From the NCBI RefSeq assembly GCF_964355755.1, contig NC_092676.1, positions 16,102,288-16,166,287 on the forward strand: a stretch of DNA of 64,000 bases. The letters are read 5' to 3'. Positions 27,701 through 34,429 of the stretch are shown piece after piece. This DNA comes from Antedon mediterranea. Lineage: Eukaryota; Echinodermata; Crinoidea; Comatulida; Antedonidae. A program made the translations under genes and the position numbers. Position 1 is the first letter of the stretch; every line of letters starts with the position of its first letter. Under the pieces are notes generated by a model. That model saw only the letters and a program-made list of their open reading frames with translations. It made no database searches and had not been told where the DNA came from.

Positions 27701-28868
27701 ACTTGCTCATTTTGAACATTTTACTTTTTAAATTTGGTGTAAATTGGGACATACTGTACATCGTAGAGTAAAGTATTCAAATGTTCTATAGTGAGAATTA
27801 AACATGATTTCCAAAGTACTACAGTTTTAGGTACACATACAACCATAGAGGTATTTTAGTGAAATAATTTATGGTGCAACTTAATCCTCTGAAACCCATG
27901 CATGTAATCATGTTCATTATAATATCTCTATGATTTAATTAATTATTTTCTGTCAGTGTCAGAATAACAGTGCATGATCGACCTTGATGCTAAAAAAAAG
28001 TAGGCCTACAACAAAAAAGCCACTCAAAAATACAGTGGACTGAGATAAGCAATAGTAAACAATTCAAAATCTCAGCAGAGCTACAGTTAGAGTACTAAGT
28101 ACTGTACTATACCATGGTGCTACAGTACAAATCCTTCAGCACTACAGAACAGTGTGTGGAATAAAGAGTTCAGATAAAAGTACAAAGCTAAGCTACTTTA
28201 AATGTATGATACAGTAGTAATTTATTTCAATAACAAGTGCCAATAATTCTGAATGATGATGCCGCTAAAACTAGTATAAAAATAATAAAACACAAGTATG
28301 TTCTTGATTTTTATGCACCTTATTTTTATGTACCCCCATTTTTATGTACCCCCATTTTTATGTACCCCATTTTTATGTACCCCCATTTTTATGTACCCCC
28401 ATTTTTATGTACCCCCATTTTTATGTACCCCCATTTTTATGTACCCCCATTTTTATGTACCCCATTTTTATGTACCCCATTTTTATGTACCCCCCTTTTT
28501 AAAAGATATTTTAGTCTACTCCGTAGCATTGTTATTATGACACGGGGGTCACGACTTAAAGTTCAATGAACTTACTGATACTGATGTAAAATAATTACAA
28601 CAAATGACAATAAAATGGAGTTAAAAGTACATTTTCATTTATTTTCCTCTCATATTATACTCTGTACATGTATGTTTGTTTAAATGCATTTAAATGAGTG
28701 GAAAATAAACGAAAATGTACTTTTAACTCCATTTTATTGTCATTTGTTGTAATTATTTTACTCCTTCCTAGGCAGATGAGACTTACCTGAAGCAGAAGCC
28801 TGCATCATGTTGATAAATTTTAAAGCTGGGTTATCAAAAGCACAATGATTATATAAGTCATCACATTT
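748..28868 (-). CDS. ITSN1: Intersectin (endocytic EH/SH3 scaffold), 3' end outside window
   Basis: Intersectin links clathrin-coated pits to dynamin, synaptojanin and actin regulators through its EH and SH3 domains at the plasma membrane. Coding exons on the minus strand, in transcript order: 28868-28787 (provisional), 27452-27389, 25669-25589, 24717-24654, 23559-23405, 22224-21993, 21563-21390, 20673-20423, 20224-20127, 18300-18136, 17675-17526, 17095-16955, 12297-12120, 10819-10680, 8880-8774, 8566-8337, 8133-8095, 7912-7850, 7401-7348, 7018-6962, 6798-6575, 5690-5194, 4834-4711, 4400-4198, 3565-3498, 2996-2766, 2174-2053, 1422-1300, 775-748. All junctions join in phase, giving about 1354 codons from the ATG at 27452. 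Domain order (EH1, EH2, coiled coil, SH3A-D) and linker spacing match vertebrate ITSN1. SH3E, and DH-PH-C2 if a long form exists, would lie beyond position 1. All introns are GT-AG except one GC-AG. Identity is very secure; the first exon and exact start are not. Confidence 0.93.
936..1101. mobile_element. Hairpin MITE, family 2 copy 1
   Basis: Ends read GTCTACACTATCAAACTTTA on the left and the matching inverse, TTTGATAGTGTAGACAAAG, on the right; the interior contains TGTGATGTGCCCATA and a repeated ATATCACTACCATATT. Related copies are at 26569-26656 and 26845-27004, all in intersectin introns or flanks. Confidence 0.75.
1300..2174 (-). CDS. ITSN1: Intersectin SH3D domain exons (two exons)
   Basis: Exons 2174-2053 and 1422-1300 encode [19 protein letters not shown], then [16 protein letters not shown] and, after the intron, [19 protein letters not shown], followed by a Ser/Gly/Thr/Pro linker. 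The [12 protein letters not shown] block is characteristic of ITSN SH3D. Both exons are in phase 0 at their shared junction. Confidence 0.93.
2766..2996 (-). CDS. ITSN1: Intersectin SH3C domain exon, ending at a GC donor
   Basis: The exon encodes SH3[19 protein letters not shown], then [21 protein letters not shown]. The family residues (ALYxF-like start, WW, FPSNYV) are present. No GT donor lies at its expected end. The reading frame runs on to a TAA at 2745-2743, but AAAG|GCATGT at 2766/2765 is a credible GC donor, and it joins in phase to the SH3D exon, giving [11 protein letters not shown] as in the family. Read-through would give a protein ending 21 nt later in HSYS, without SH3D and SH3E. 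Confidence 0.9.
3045..3335. repeat. Dispersed repeat, copy 1
   Basis: Shares long stretches with 12630-12972, including TTGATTGGTTAATTAC, GTGATATCTAATGG and AAAAATTGACTGCTCT. It ends in a short hairpin, TTGACTGCTCT against AGAGCAGTCAA. Lies in the intron between SH3B-side and SH3C exons. Confidence 0.65.
3498..3565 (-). CDS. ITSN1: Intersectin short linker exon between SH3B and SH3C
   Basis: A 68 nt exon encodes [18 protein letters not shown] followed by TTEV. It starts after GCAG and ends at a GTTAGT donor, phase 2 to phase 1, consistent with both neighbours. It is recognised from splice signals and phase only; there is no domain. Confidence 0.75.
4198..4400 (-). CDS. ITSN1: Intersectin SH3B domain exon
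   Basis: A single exon holds a complete SH3 domain: [20 protein letters not shown], then [18 protein letters not shown] and [14 protein letters not shown]. The tandem Trp and the WFPKS-VKLI ending closely match ITSN SH3B. One groove position, usually Tyr in the ANY/SYV motif, is Asn (KSNV), which may affect proline-ligand affinity. Exon ends are ATTCAAACC at the acceptor side and AAAAC|GTAAGT. Confidence 0.94.
4711..4834 (-). CDS. ITSN1: Intersectin linker exon before SH3B
   Basis: A 124 nt exon encodes a Ser/Thr/Pro-rich linker ([16 protein letters not shown], then PSETTPTE). It begins after a GCAG acceptor, completes an AG|C serine codon from the SH3A-linker exon, and ends in phase 0 at GTAAGA. 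No domain is seen. The position between SH3A and SH3B agrees with the family layout. Confidence 0.82.
5194..6798 (-). CDS. ITSN1: Intersectin SH3A domain and repeat-rich linker
   Basis: Exons 6798-6575 and 5690-5194 encode about residues 815-1054. SH3A starts at [20 protein letters not shown] and continues across the intron with [20 protein letters not shown]; the Trp pair, the Pro of WFP and the final Tyr of the ligand groove are all present, while the usual ALYDF reads ALFQF. After SH3A the exon encodes a long Asn/Ser/Asp/Phe/Gly repeat, with units such as DSNFG and DSKFG, and ends in [12 protein letters not shown]. Vertebrate ITSN1 has a Trp-rich linker of similar length here; the repeat is specific to this sequence. 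Confidence 0.92.
6962..8133 (-). CDS. ITSN1: Intersectin DPF/FG micro-exon cluster
   Basis: Four short exons (8133-8095, 7912-7850, 7401-7348, 7018-6962; 39, 63, 54 and 57 nt) encode a Ser/Asn-rich linker with two DPF tripeptides (GKDPFSD, NDPFVN) and phenylalanine-glycine endings (VFG, SSFG, ANFS). DPF and FxxF-type motifs bind the AP-2 appendage domains in endocytic adaptors, so this block probably contacts AP-2; that role is inferred from the motifs. Every exon starts and ends in phase 1, so each can be skipped without a frameshift. Confidence 0.88.
8337..20224 (-). CDS. ITSN1: Intersectin central coiled-coil exons
   Basis: Eight exons (20224-20127, 18300-18136, 17675-17526, 17095-16955, 12297-12120, 10819-10680, 8880-8774, 8566-8337) encode about residues 341-743. 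Composition is Lys/Glu/Gln/Arg-rich with heptad spacing, as in [33 protein letters not shown] and [12 protein letters not shown]. This is the family's coiled coil, which mediates oligomerisation and Eps15 binding. The last exon ends in SFANFG, starting the FG/DPF linker. The 12297-12120 exon is the least conserved and its acceptor is a choice made by phase; the others have clear signals. Two of the introns are occupied by large minisatellite elements and one by a multiplied splice-donor array. Confidence 0.9.
9427..10570. mobile_element. 1.1 kb DNA transposon with TIRs beginning CATTAAAATGGACC
   Basis: The left end CATTAAAATGGACCTGAAAT is mirrored by ATTTCAGGTCCATTTTAATG on the right, and the match continues inward to TTTCGAT. 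ACTGCTG occurs just outside both ends (9417-9423 and 10571-10577) and may be a target-site duplication, with three extra bases on the left. The interior is more GC-rich than its surroundings but holds no recognisable transposase; a 71-codon minus-strand frame at 10016-10231 is unassigned. Sits in a coiled-coil intron of intersectin. Confidence 0.7.
10959..12049. mobile_element. TA-flanked TIR element filled with a 54/80 bp minisatellite
   Basis: Ends CAGTAGAA and TTCTACTG are flanked by TA on both sides, the pattern of mariner/Tc1-type insertion. The interior from about 11030 to 12020 is a tandem array of roughly fifteen units built on GAGCTGTCCCCTG, AGGGGTTAGTAATAATG and TATTACTATCATTCTCCTT. 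Units of 80 bp contain TTCATTAGAAAGTGTCC; units of 54 bp lack this 26 bp block. The element occupies an intersectin intron between exons 12297-12120 and 10819-10680. Confidence 0.65.
12630..12972. repeat. Dispersed repeat, copy 2
   Basis: Homologous to 3045-3335 (shared TTGATTGGTTAATTAC, GATATCTAATGG, AAAAATTGACTGCTCT). Its end, TAGAGCAGTTAA, coincides with the start of the large inverted-repeat element that follows, so the two may be parts of one family or nested insertions. Confidence 0.6.
12958..16923. mobile_element. 4 kb foldback element with ~510 bp TIRs around a 30 bp minisatellite
   Basis: Positions about 12958-13480 and 16390-16923 are inverted copies of one another. Shared landmarks include TATCGGGGGGTGCC against GGCACCCCCCGATA, GGCGGCCATCTTGATTTC against GAAATCAAGATGGCCGCC, and GACCGGAAATGACGTTTCTT against its inverse. 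Ends read TAGTAGAGCAGTTAA and TTAACTGCTCTACTA, compatible with a TA target. No transposase was found; the core is the minisatellite at 13917-16010. The element fills most of one intersectin intron, ending 31 bp from an exon. Confidence 0.8.
13917..16010. repeat. 30 bp minisatellite, about 68 units
   Basis: The consensus unit is GACCATCCACAGACAAAGAA followed by GGGGGTGTAA. Because 30 is divisible by three, several frames stay open for hundreds of codons on both strands, for example a minus-strand frame at 14317-15261. A block of several units at about 15240-15590 is repeated nearly unchanged at about 15600-15930, showing higher-order duplication. Confidence 0.95.
17745..17890 (+). repeat. Retroelement fragment shared with 52170-52290
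   Basis: Contains CAACAATGCTGTGGGTATCA, GGCTGGAT, CAATGGAGATCC and AAGTAAAACAGCCAGAAAG, all of which recur in inverse orientation at about 52170-52290, next to a hammerhead ribozyme motif. A GCAAAGCTTTCGGGTAGCAC segment follows here. Probably part of a Penelope-like or related retroelement; the family is inferred. Confidence 0.5.
18536..20190 (-). repeat. 22-copy tandem array of a coiled-coil exon end plus its 5' splice site
   Basis: Read on the minus strand, each 75 bp (sometimes 70 bp) unit contains 54 nt identical or nearly so to the 3' end of the intersectin exon 20224-20127 ([18 protein letters not shown]), then the donor GTAAGTTTG and about 12 nt of intron. The unit nearest the exon is the real one; the other 21 lie in the intron toward exon 18300-18136. 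All copies keep a strong GTAAGT donor. Using any distal donor reads GTA AGT TTG TAA, a stop. Long plus-strand frames in this region are by-products of the 75 bp period. Confidence 0.93.
20423..21563 (-). CDS. ITSN1: Intersectin EH2 domain exons (two exons)
   Basis: Exons 21563-21390 and 20673-20423 encode about residues 199-340. They begin with [18 protein letters not shown], matching the start of EH2 in the family, and include the EF-hand loop [13 protein letters not shown] followed by [14 protein letters not shown] and the conserved LIPPSYRR. The exon boundary splits the Trp codon of AEIW|GLSD, as expected for this domain. The second exon runs into a Pro-rich stretch and reaches the coiled coil with DKPKI. 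Confidence 0.94.
20953..21125. mobile_element. Hairpin MITE with CCCCAT...TTTACACTTA ends
   Basis: The left end CCCCATTTACACTTATGATT is matched in inverse by AATTGTAAGTGTAAAAGATG plus GGG on the right. Inner arms continue with GACCTGGGC against CCAGGGCCC. Lies in an intersectin intron; no coding content. Confidence 0.65.
21581..21824 (+). mobile_element. Probable tRNA-derived SINE with poly(A) tail
   Basis: The head contains two A-box-like segments (GTGGCCGAGCGGTT and GGCCGAGAGGTTAGGACAG) typical of Leu/Ser tRNA-derived SINEs. The body ends in GGTCACCCAGTATAAAAAAA, giving an A-rich tail at about 21810-21824. A clear B box (GGTTCGANTCC) was not found, so promoter function is doubtful. Oriented opposite to intersectin, in an intron. 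Confidence 0.55.
21993..22224 (-). CDS. ITSN1: Intersectin Met/Gly/Pro-rich linker between EH1 and EH2
   Basis: One 232 nt exon encodes a low-complexity linker rich in Met, Gly, Pro and Ser (for example [18 protein letters not shown]). Such linkers between EH1 and EH2 are flexible and poorly conserved in the family; no motif with known function is evident. Acceptor GACAG and donor GTATGT flank it, and phases fit both neighbours. Confidence 0.88.
22225..23404. other. Intersectin intron without recognised features
   Basis: AT-rich intron between the linker exon and EH1. No exon, hairpin or tandem repeat of note was seen on either strand. Confidence 0.6.
23405..25669 (-). CDS. ITSN1: Intersectin EH1 domain exons (three exons)
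   Basis: Exons 25669-25589, 24717-24654 and 23559-23405 encode about residues 22-121. They carry [12 protein letters not shown], the conserved lead-in to EH1, then [12 protein letters not shown] and the EF-hand loop [13 protein letters not shown] with its acidic ligand positions, and close with [14 protein letters not shown] domains bind NPF tripeptides in epsin, stonin and related endocytic partners. The 155 nt exon holds the complete calcium loop. Junction phases are 1, 2 and 1, all consistent. The match to ITSN EH1 is close along its whole length. Confidence 0.94.
23622..23885 (+). mobile_element. MITE, family 3 copy 1 (diverged)
   Basis: Starts TTTAAAGATAAATTGTCC and contains AAAACATGAAAAATAA, GATCCAATTTTTGGTCAAAG and TGAATAATTATTAT, all shared with the copies at 25883-26219 and, inverted, 59806-60108. 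Located in an EH1 intron. Confidence 0.6.
25283..25400. mobile_element. Short hairpin MITE, family 1 copy 2
   Basis: Near-perfect ends CAAATAATGAGAGGCAAGCC and GGCTTGCCTCTCGTTATTTG flank arms TTGATCTTTATTTGATCATC and GATCAAATAAAGATTGAACC. Better preserved than the copy at 39-169. Confidence 0.8.
25883..26219 (+). mobile_element. MITE, family 3 copy 2
   Basis: Begins TTTAAAGATGTATTGTCCCC and continues with AAAAACATGAAAAATGAAG and TTAATTAAATCAGA; it ends in an A-rich region with ACATTTTTAAAG. The copy at 59806-60108 matches almost end to end in the opposite orientation. Confidence 0.7.
26569..26656. mobile_element. Hairpin MITE, family 2 copy 2 (internally deleted)
   Basis: Ends CTGTCTACACTATCAAACTA and CACAGTAGACAGAGCTTAA flank a short core with GGGCACATCACATTTT. 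Shorter than copies 1 and 3, suggesting loss of the internal part. Confidence 0.65.
26845..27004. mobile_element. Hairpin MITE, family 2 copy 3
   Basis: Ends AAGCTCTGTTTACACTACCA and TTTGATAGTGTACACAGAGC; the core has GATGTGCCCATATGGACATG and a doubled ATATCACTACCATATTTGGG. Only about 190 bp from copy 2. Confidence 0.75.
27389..27452 (-). CDS. ITSN1: Intersectin N-terminal exon before EH1
   Basis: This exon encodes a short N-terminal tail beginning [15 protein letters not shown] if the ATG at 27452-27450 is used, and ends in phase 1 at a GTAAG donor. The upstream frame is closed by a TAG about 48 nt before that ATG, so the ATG is a credible start if no upstream coding exon is spliced in. Vertebrate intersectin has a similarly short tail before EH1. 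The competing model is splicing from the exon at 28787-28868. Confidence 0.7.
28310..28502. repeat. 15-16 bp minisatellite, about 12 units
   Basis: The unit is CCCCATTTTTATGTAC with one-base length variation in the C run. Lies just outside the first intersectin coding exon. Open frames reading [12 protein letters not shown] are by-products. Confidence 0.92.
28587..28760. repeat. Near-perfect 61 bp inverted repeat (long hairpin)
   Basis: The left arm starts TAAAATAATTACAACAAATG and the right arm ends CATTTGTTGTAATTATTTTA. The 61 bp arms differ at a single position and are separated by about 51 bp. Such near-identity points to a recent MITE insertion or a young palindrome. It ends 26 bp before the candidate first exon of intersectin. 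Confidence 0.9.
28787..28868 (-). CDS. ITSN1: Candidate 5' coding exon of intersectin
   Basis: An 82 nt stretch has a strong acceptor (TTCCTTTTTCTTCTAG) and a perfect donor (CAG|GTAAGT) on the minus strand. It is open throughout if it starts in phase 0, ends in phase 1, and contains two adjacent ATG codons followed by QASASG. Two acceptors ahead of the next exon (after 27436 and upstream near 27465) both keep the frame, joining this exon to the residues GPSNFNWPF before EH1. Either the ATGs here or the ATG at 27452 could be the start; a further upstream exon is also possible. Splice signals are seen directly; membership in the gene is inferred. Confidence 0.5.
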
Positions 28869-29149
28869 CTAGAAGAAAAAGGAATTATAATGCGTGTGAA
28901 ATCAATTTTCAGTAATGAAAAATAAAATAAAGAGTAGAAGCTTTTACAAAACACTTAATCTAGTTCTGATTGGTCAGTTAAAATGCTTACGTAGGCCTAT
29001 ACATAATATATTTTTTGTCCATTCATATATACAGTAACAAAGTAAATACAGATTCGAGGTAGATGGCTCAGTGGTGTATGTAATGATGAGGCTGTATGGT
29101 CCCAGCCAGCGGTTGTTCAGGGACGATTCTCTATCTCTGCTGCACAATG

Positions 29150-32100
29150 GTGAACAGACGATCAGGGCCAAGGACGATCGGGCCACAGACGATAGTGGCC
29201 ATCATAGAGACGATCAGGCCCATTTTTTTATGTGCCCGATAATCTTATAAGTTTGGCCTGACCGTCTTATGCATTGGGTTCGATAGTCTTAACCGTTGGG
29301 CCCGATAGTGTTAACATTGGGCCAGATAGCCAAGTGTATCGTTTGTAAATCCGTTCCATTATACTGTAGTTTATAATTGAGTTTTCGACAAACAAAAGAT
29401 TAATGGTAGCCATTACGTACGATTAAAAAAGATATGATGAAAAAATATGAGATTAATAAAGGTGGCGTAACCTAAAAAACACCACATTTTGCCAAATGTC
29501 ATTTGGTAACTGTATATTTGTGCCTATTATATTGCTATTGGTTTGGGGAGAGCCTGATTGATTTTTTATTTTTATTTCATTGTGTCTGGTATAGAAAAAA
29601 TAGTAGGCCCCAATGTCTCCTTAAAATAGGGTAATCAAAATAGGTCACAGTGCATATCGGCCGCCGGTTATGGAACGCCCAAAATCATGAAACGCCAAAA
29701 AGACAAAACATGTATTGTTCATTTCGGCCGCCAGAATCGTCAATAATGTTGTTGCCTTAATGGTCAAAAGGGTGTATAAATGTGTCTATTGCCTACAGTA
29801 AATAGACGTGCATATTTAAAAAGCAAGCAATCAACAAAAACAATCGTACTTTTTGATTTGCATGGAGTTGCGCTATCTATATTTTACTATCATTCGCCGG
29901 CTTCTTCCTGAGCCCCACAACAACCACTGTGAAATAAAGTAAGTCGTGTAGAAATACTTTAGTTAAAACTACTAAACTAGGCCTAATCCCTTCATAAGTC
30001 ATACATCGGCTGTGTGATTTACACACCTACGCTCGCGCTAAGGTCAAATTTTCGTTCGCCAAAATGGCGAAAGGTTTTGAAAAACATTAGCCAAATTGAA
30101 AATCCTTTAGCCAAATTTAAAAAACCATAAAAATTCGCAAAAATGTTTATTAAATAAATAATGCATGTATTTGTTTGTTATTTTACTTCTTTTACATTTA
30201 TATTATTATTATTTATCCCAATGAAGCTGATTTTCGTTACCGCGATTTTAACACGTTCGTGAAATTTCAAAAAGTGACGTGTCTTTGAAGTTAAAAATAT
30301 ACTATTTCTTATGAACCCATGAGAATAAAAATTATATGCCTGGAAAGATCTTGTTTAAGGGATTATTTTTATATATTTTTAATCTATGTTTATTAAATAT
30401 TTTAATAGAAAACACGAGTTAAAAATGAGGTACAAAAGCCGGCGAGCCGAAATCTGCGCGCTAAAAATAACTTTGGAAAACACCTACCCATTTTCGCACC
30501 TGATCGCACGAGGTCCATAATAGGTGGTGGAGTAATTTTTGTTGCATGTTATTAGGCTTTAAATACTCTTTATTTTGATATGTAAATCGGTTATTATTAT
30601 TATGTACATCCGCCTCATATGTCAATTTTAACGATAACAATTTTTTAGCCTTTCTCATTATCAAAATCTGGCTAATTTAGTAATGAATTAAAGCTAATTT
30701 ATATTTCTGTTTGATAAACCACATCGTTTTATTTGACTTTGCGTGGACCTGGTGCGAAGAAGCCAACAAGACCAACCACTGAAAAAAATAATCCCTACCA
30801 TAAATATCAGTGTTTACCATTTTCCTTACGGGGGATTCAGTTCTCCGCTTATTACTAAATTACCGTCGCCTAGGTATTAGCGCGTTAATTAATGATTGGA
30901 TAAACCCCGCACAGTGGACTGTTCCATTTTCTGAACTAGTATTCGCCGCACACGAGGCATGTCGAAAAATGTCGCCTCTCATCATGGAATACTTGCTTCG
31001 AAACGTCAATTTTACCGATTTATTAAATTATTTAATAAGTGGAATATTTATCAATCTATTATATAAAACAAGTACGTTAGGAAGAAATGTACCACTGAAA
31101 TTTAAGAAGCTTTGAATTTGCTATGCAGCGGCCGTAACCCATTCTATGTAGGCGGCCGAAACGCGCTTTGGCCAGGGTTGCCGTTGTAGTATACGTTGTT
31201 TCTTAGCTATTAAGCGCAAATTTCGGTTAGAATAATCGAAAGGGAAATAAAATTAAACATGTTAACATTATACTATTGAGGTAATTACTTTGTTAAATTT
31301 AAAATTCCCCTTTTTAAATAACAGAACAGCCTCGTTTACGGAAGTATTCGTCCACATGTTTCTGTTTACATTTTCTTCTCGAAGTTCATTTTCTACGTCG
31401 AAGAATAGGGACTTCCCCTTTTATTCGCTCATCATCACGTCGACGACGACCGGCCACGAACCAATCACATTAACTGTGTGTCATTAAAACGTCATCGAGG
31501 CACGCTCTGCGCATGTTTAAACAGAACTAAAAAAATGAACACGGCGATCGTGACGTCGTCACATAAAATGCTGTTGTGGTAAAAAGTGTACCCGAGTCAG
31601 AAAGTACCGAAGTGTGGCGAATTCTCGCTCCCATAAGAAGTCACGCCGACCAGGCTAGGCCTAGGCTTGGAAATGTATTTTCGCCAATTTGGCGAACGAG
31701 GCAATAATTATTTTCGCCAAATGGAGACTCCAGTCGCCATTGGCGAATTGGCGAGCGGTTAGCGCGAGCCTAGCACACGTCTATTTATTGGCACATGTAT
31801 ACACCCTCTTTGACAATTAAGGCGTGCCATACGTTACTAACAATTTTGACGATTCTCACGGCCGAAATGAACAATACATATTTTGTCTTTTTTGGCGTTT
31901 CATGATTTTGGGCGTTCCATAACCGGCGGCCGAAATGACTGGCGGCCGAAATGATCAGACACCATCGTAATATATAATGATATTTTATGGTGAACAATCC
32001 AATTCATTTTCGTGTACCCGATCGTCTTCCTTTTATTTTTAAAATAATAAGCCCGATCGTCTAGTTATATTAATTATTATTGGGCCCGAACATCCACACA

Positions 32101-32215
32101 GTTTTGAGTCCGAACGTCAACAAAGTGGGGCCCGAATGTCTGCACACGTTGTTAGTACCTGATCGTCTTTTAAAAAAAGCCTGATCGTCCATGCATGGCC
32201 CCGATTGTCTGTCAA
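29150..32215. mobile_element. 3 kb DNA transposon-like unit with long inverted arms and subterminal motif arrays
   Basis: The arm at about 29640-29860 (GGCCGCCGGTTATGGAACGC, then CCCAAAATCATGAAACGCC and TTCATTTCGGCCG) is repeated in inverse at about 31780-31945. Outside these arms both ends carry arrays of a degenerate GACGATCGGGCC motif, in both orientations, at about 29155-29340 and 31995-32215. Inner arms share TTCGCCAAAATGGCGAA-like palindromes. A 101-codon plus-strand frame at 30810-31115 (containing DWINPAQWTVPFSELVFAAH) is the only sizeable ORF and is not recognised. Superfamily unknown. Confidence 0.65.
30810..31115 (+). CDS. Unrecognised ORF inside the 3 kb inverted-repeat element
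   Basis: A 101-codon frame lies in the middle of the transposon-like unit. It includes NDWINPAQWTVPFSEL and HEACRKMSPLIMEYLLR, which read more like protein than the surrounding DNA, but no catalytic motif or known family is apparent. It could be a transposase remnant, an exon of an unseen gene, or chance. Confidence 0.2.
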   Translation: MFTIFLTGDSVLRLLLNYRRLGISALINDWINPAQWTVPFSELVFAAHEACRKMSPLIMEYLLRNVNFTDLLNYLISGIFINLLYKTSTLGRNVPLKFKKL

Positions 32216-32229
32216 TCTTCACAATCACT

Positions 32230-34045
32230 CTACTACTAGTACTAGCCTAGAGTAGGGATAGGCCTAGCTACCTAGCCTAGGTCAGTGAGTTTAGTCAGTT
32301 GCCTAAAAGCGGTAGGACTACCTATAGGCCTACTACTAGCCTAGCTAGCTAGGCCTACTATTAGTATTACTAGCCTACTAGCTAGCCTATAGGCCCAGCT
32401 AGCTAGCCTCCTAGCCTAGCCTAGGCCTACTAGACCCAACTAAATAAAGCAAATTATACACTAAACGTGTGTGTAATACAATTCATGGATCGATCTCAAT
32501 TCATATATACTAATAATGCGATTAATAATTTACCCTAAAAACGGTAATCAGTCCAGTACTACCACCAACCAGCGGTGCGTAGACGCCCTTCGTAAAGGTT
32601 AAATTTCATGCCCACCACCACCACCAGTCGGCGCTCACACTTGTTGTCCACTCTTTAGAAAATATAGATTAAGGCCCATGATTGGTTGAACCAAACAGGA
32701 TAAAAATACTAAATGACTTAGATGTATTTTGTTTTAAAATCAATGTAAATGCCAAAAACCTATAAAGATATCCTTATTGTTGAAAAATTATGTTTTTTGA
32801 TAAAACTGATCTTTTATATCTATTAATACTTTGTTTTGATTAATGCAAGGGTAAAACTTTCCTAAATATTTTGACCAATGAAATTCTCGGTACATAAGCA
32901 TTTGATAGAGAAGGCCATGTCAATATTACGCATGAGCAGTTTTGTAGAAAACATTGGATACTGCTAGGCCTAGAGTAGTGACAGGTATAGTATGTAGTTG
33001 TTTTTTGATAACAGAGAACTATCACTTATGCCATCCTCGTATATAATTAATTTCGTACGGAAAATACATTTAATTGATTTTATCATTAGATAGAGTATCA
33101 TTCTTAGAATTAATTATCAGTAATATATATAATTTTTTAAATGTTAGGGATATATTTTAAAATAACTATAAATAGATATATAATTACACAAACTCAAGAT
33201 GTTCTTTTCTGCCTGAAACCTAGGCCGAGGAGGAGGCCTCCTCCTCCTCAGCTCTCTGCTCTCACTTCGTTCGTTTCGCTACCTGATCCGTGCAGGCCTA
33301 GGCCTAGGCTAGACTGGATATTATGATTGCAAGCCAAAAAGGTAGATTTAGAAGCATATTTTATTGATTACCCATCATCAGTGTCACCCTTAAACAGATA
33401 GTTAAGCTATATTTGTAGGTCATAGCTTATTTCAGACAATATTTTAGCCTCCAAAAAGGGCAGATTAGGCCTAGAGGGCAGGCCTATATTATAGCCTATA
33501 GGCTAGCCTAGTCTAGGCCTAGCTAGCTAGCTAGGGCCTAGGCCTAGTTAGGCTAGCATCTCTCTACTCTAGCTAATAGTTTAGGCCTAAAAACTAGGTA
33601 GGCCTAGTACTACTAGGCCTACTATGGCTAGCCTTGTCTAGCTAGGCCTAGAAATAGAAAGATCTAGCCTAGCTAGAGTAGTAGGCTAGGCTAGTAGGCC
33701 CACCTGGTTAGGCCCTACTAGGGAACTGGTAGGCTAGCTAGCTAGGCCTACTTACTAGCTAATAAGTAGCTAGGCCTAGGCTGCCTAACTAGCTAGCTCT
33801 ATGTATTCTAGTTAGGGCCTAGACTAGTTTATTAGGCCTTAGTTTAGGCTGATTAGGCCTGTCTAGTCCTAGTTAAATAAATAGGCATATAACCAGGCTC
33901 AGTCTAAACACTCTAGCTAGGCCTATCTATATGAGACCTGTGCTATTAATTATAGGACTAGGCCTAGGGCCTTGCTAGCTAGCCAGCAGAATGGTCTAGA
34001 GAGGCATAGGCCTAGCTAGGGATAGGCTGGGGGGTCATAGACAGC
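32230..34045. repeat. Low-complexity DNA rich in TAGGCCTA and CTAGCTAG
   Basis: Two patches, about 32230-32440 and 33440-34045, consist almost wholly of TAGGCCTA, CTAGCCTAG and CTAGCTAGG words. Between them lie ordinary AT-rich DNA, a GC-richer stretch at 32540-32640 (possible promoter region, unproven) and a 20 bp perfect palindrome, GAGGAGGAGGCCTCCTCCTC, centred at 33236. No gene seen. Confidence 0.8.
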
Positions 34046-34429
34046 CTATCTATATAAAATATTAGATAGGTAGGTAGGAGTATTAAGATTCATCAGTGTG
34101 TAAGTTGATTTCATTGCTAATGCCAAGGTATTAGGCCTGTTTATTTTCAGGTTGAAAGCAATGGATAAACAGAGATTCAATTCTACAACAAAAGAGACAA
34201 AAGTCAAACTCAAACTGATAATTAACAATGTTTCCAGTTAAATTAATGTTAATTATTTTAATAGATTGTAGTGACCCTAACTACCTTACTGTTTGTGTAT
34301 GGCTGTAATATTATATTAAATGTCATCACAATTAGTAAGGTTGTGAGGCTTCACAATTTCAAACAACTCTTCTTGTGTCTCTTCTTCATGTGGATGGATT
34401 AAAAAATACTGTGAGTATTGTACACTCTT

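Noticed and set aside
28237-28569. ORFs with repeated YVPPFLCTP
   Set aside because: By-product of the 15-16 bp minisatellite.
32840-33025. Small ORF near the GC-richer region upstream of intersectin
   Set aside because: Short, no similarity recalled, no splice or start context.
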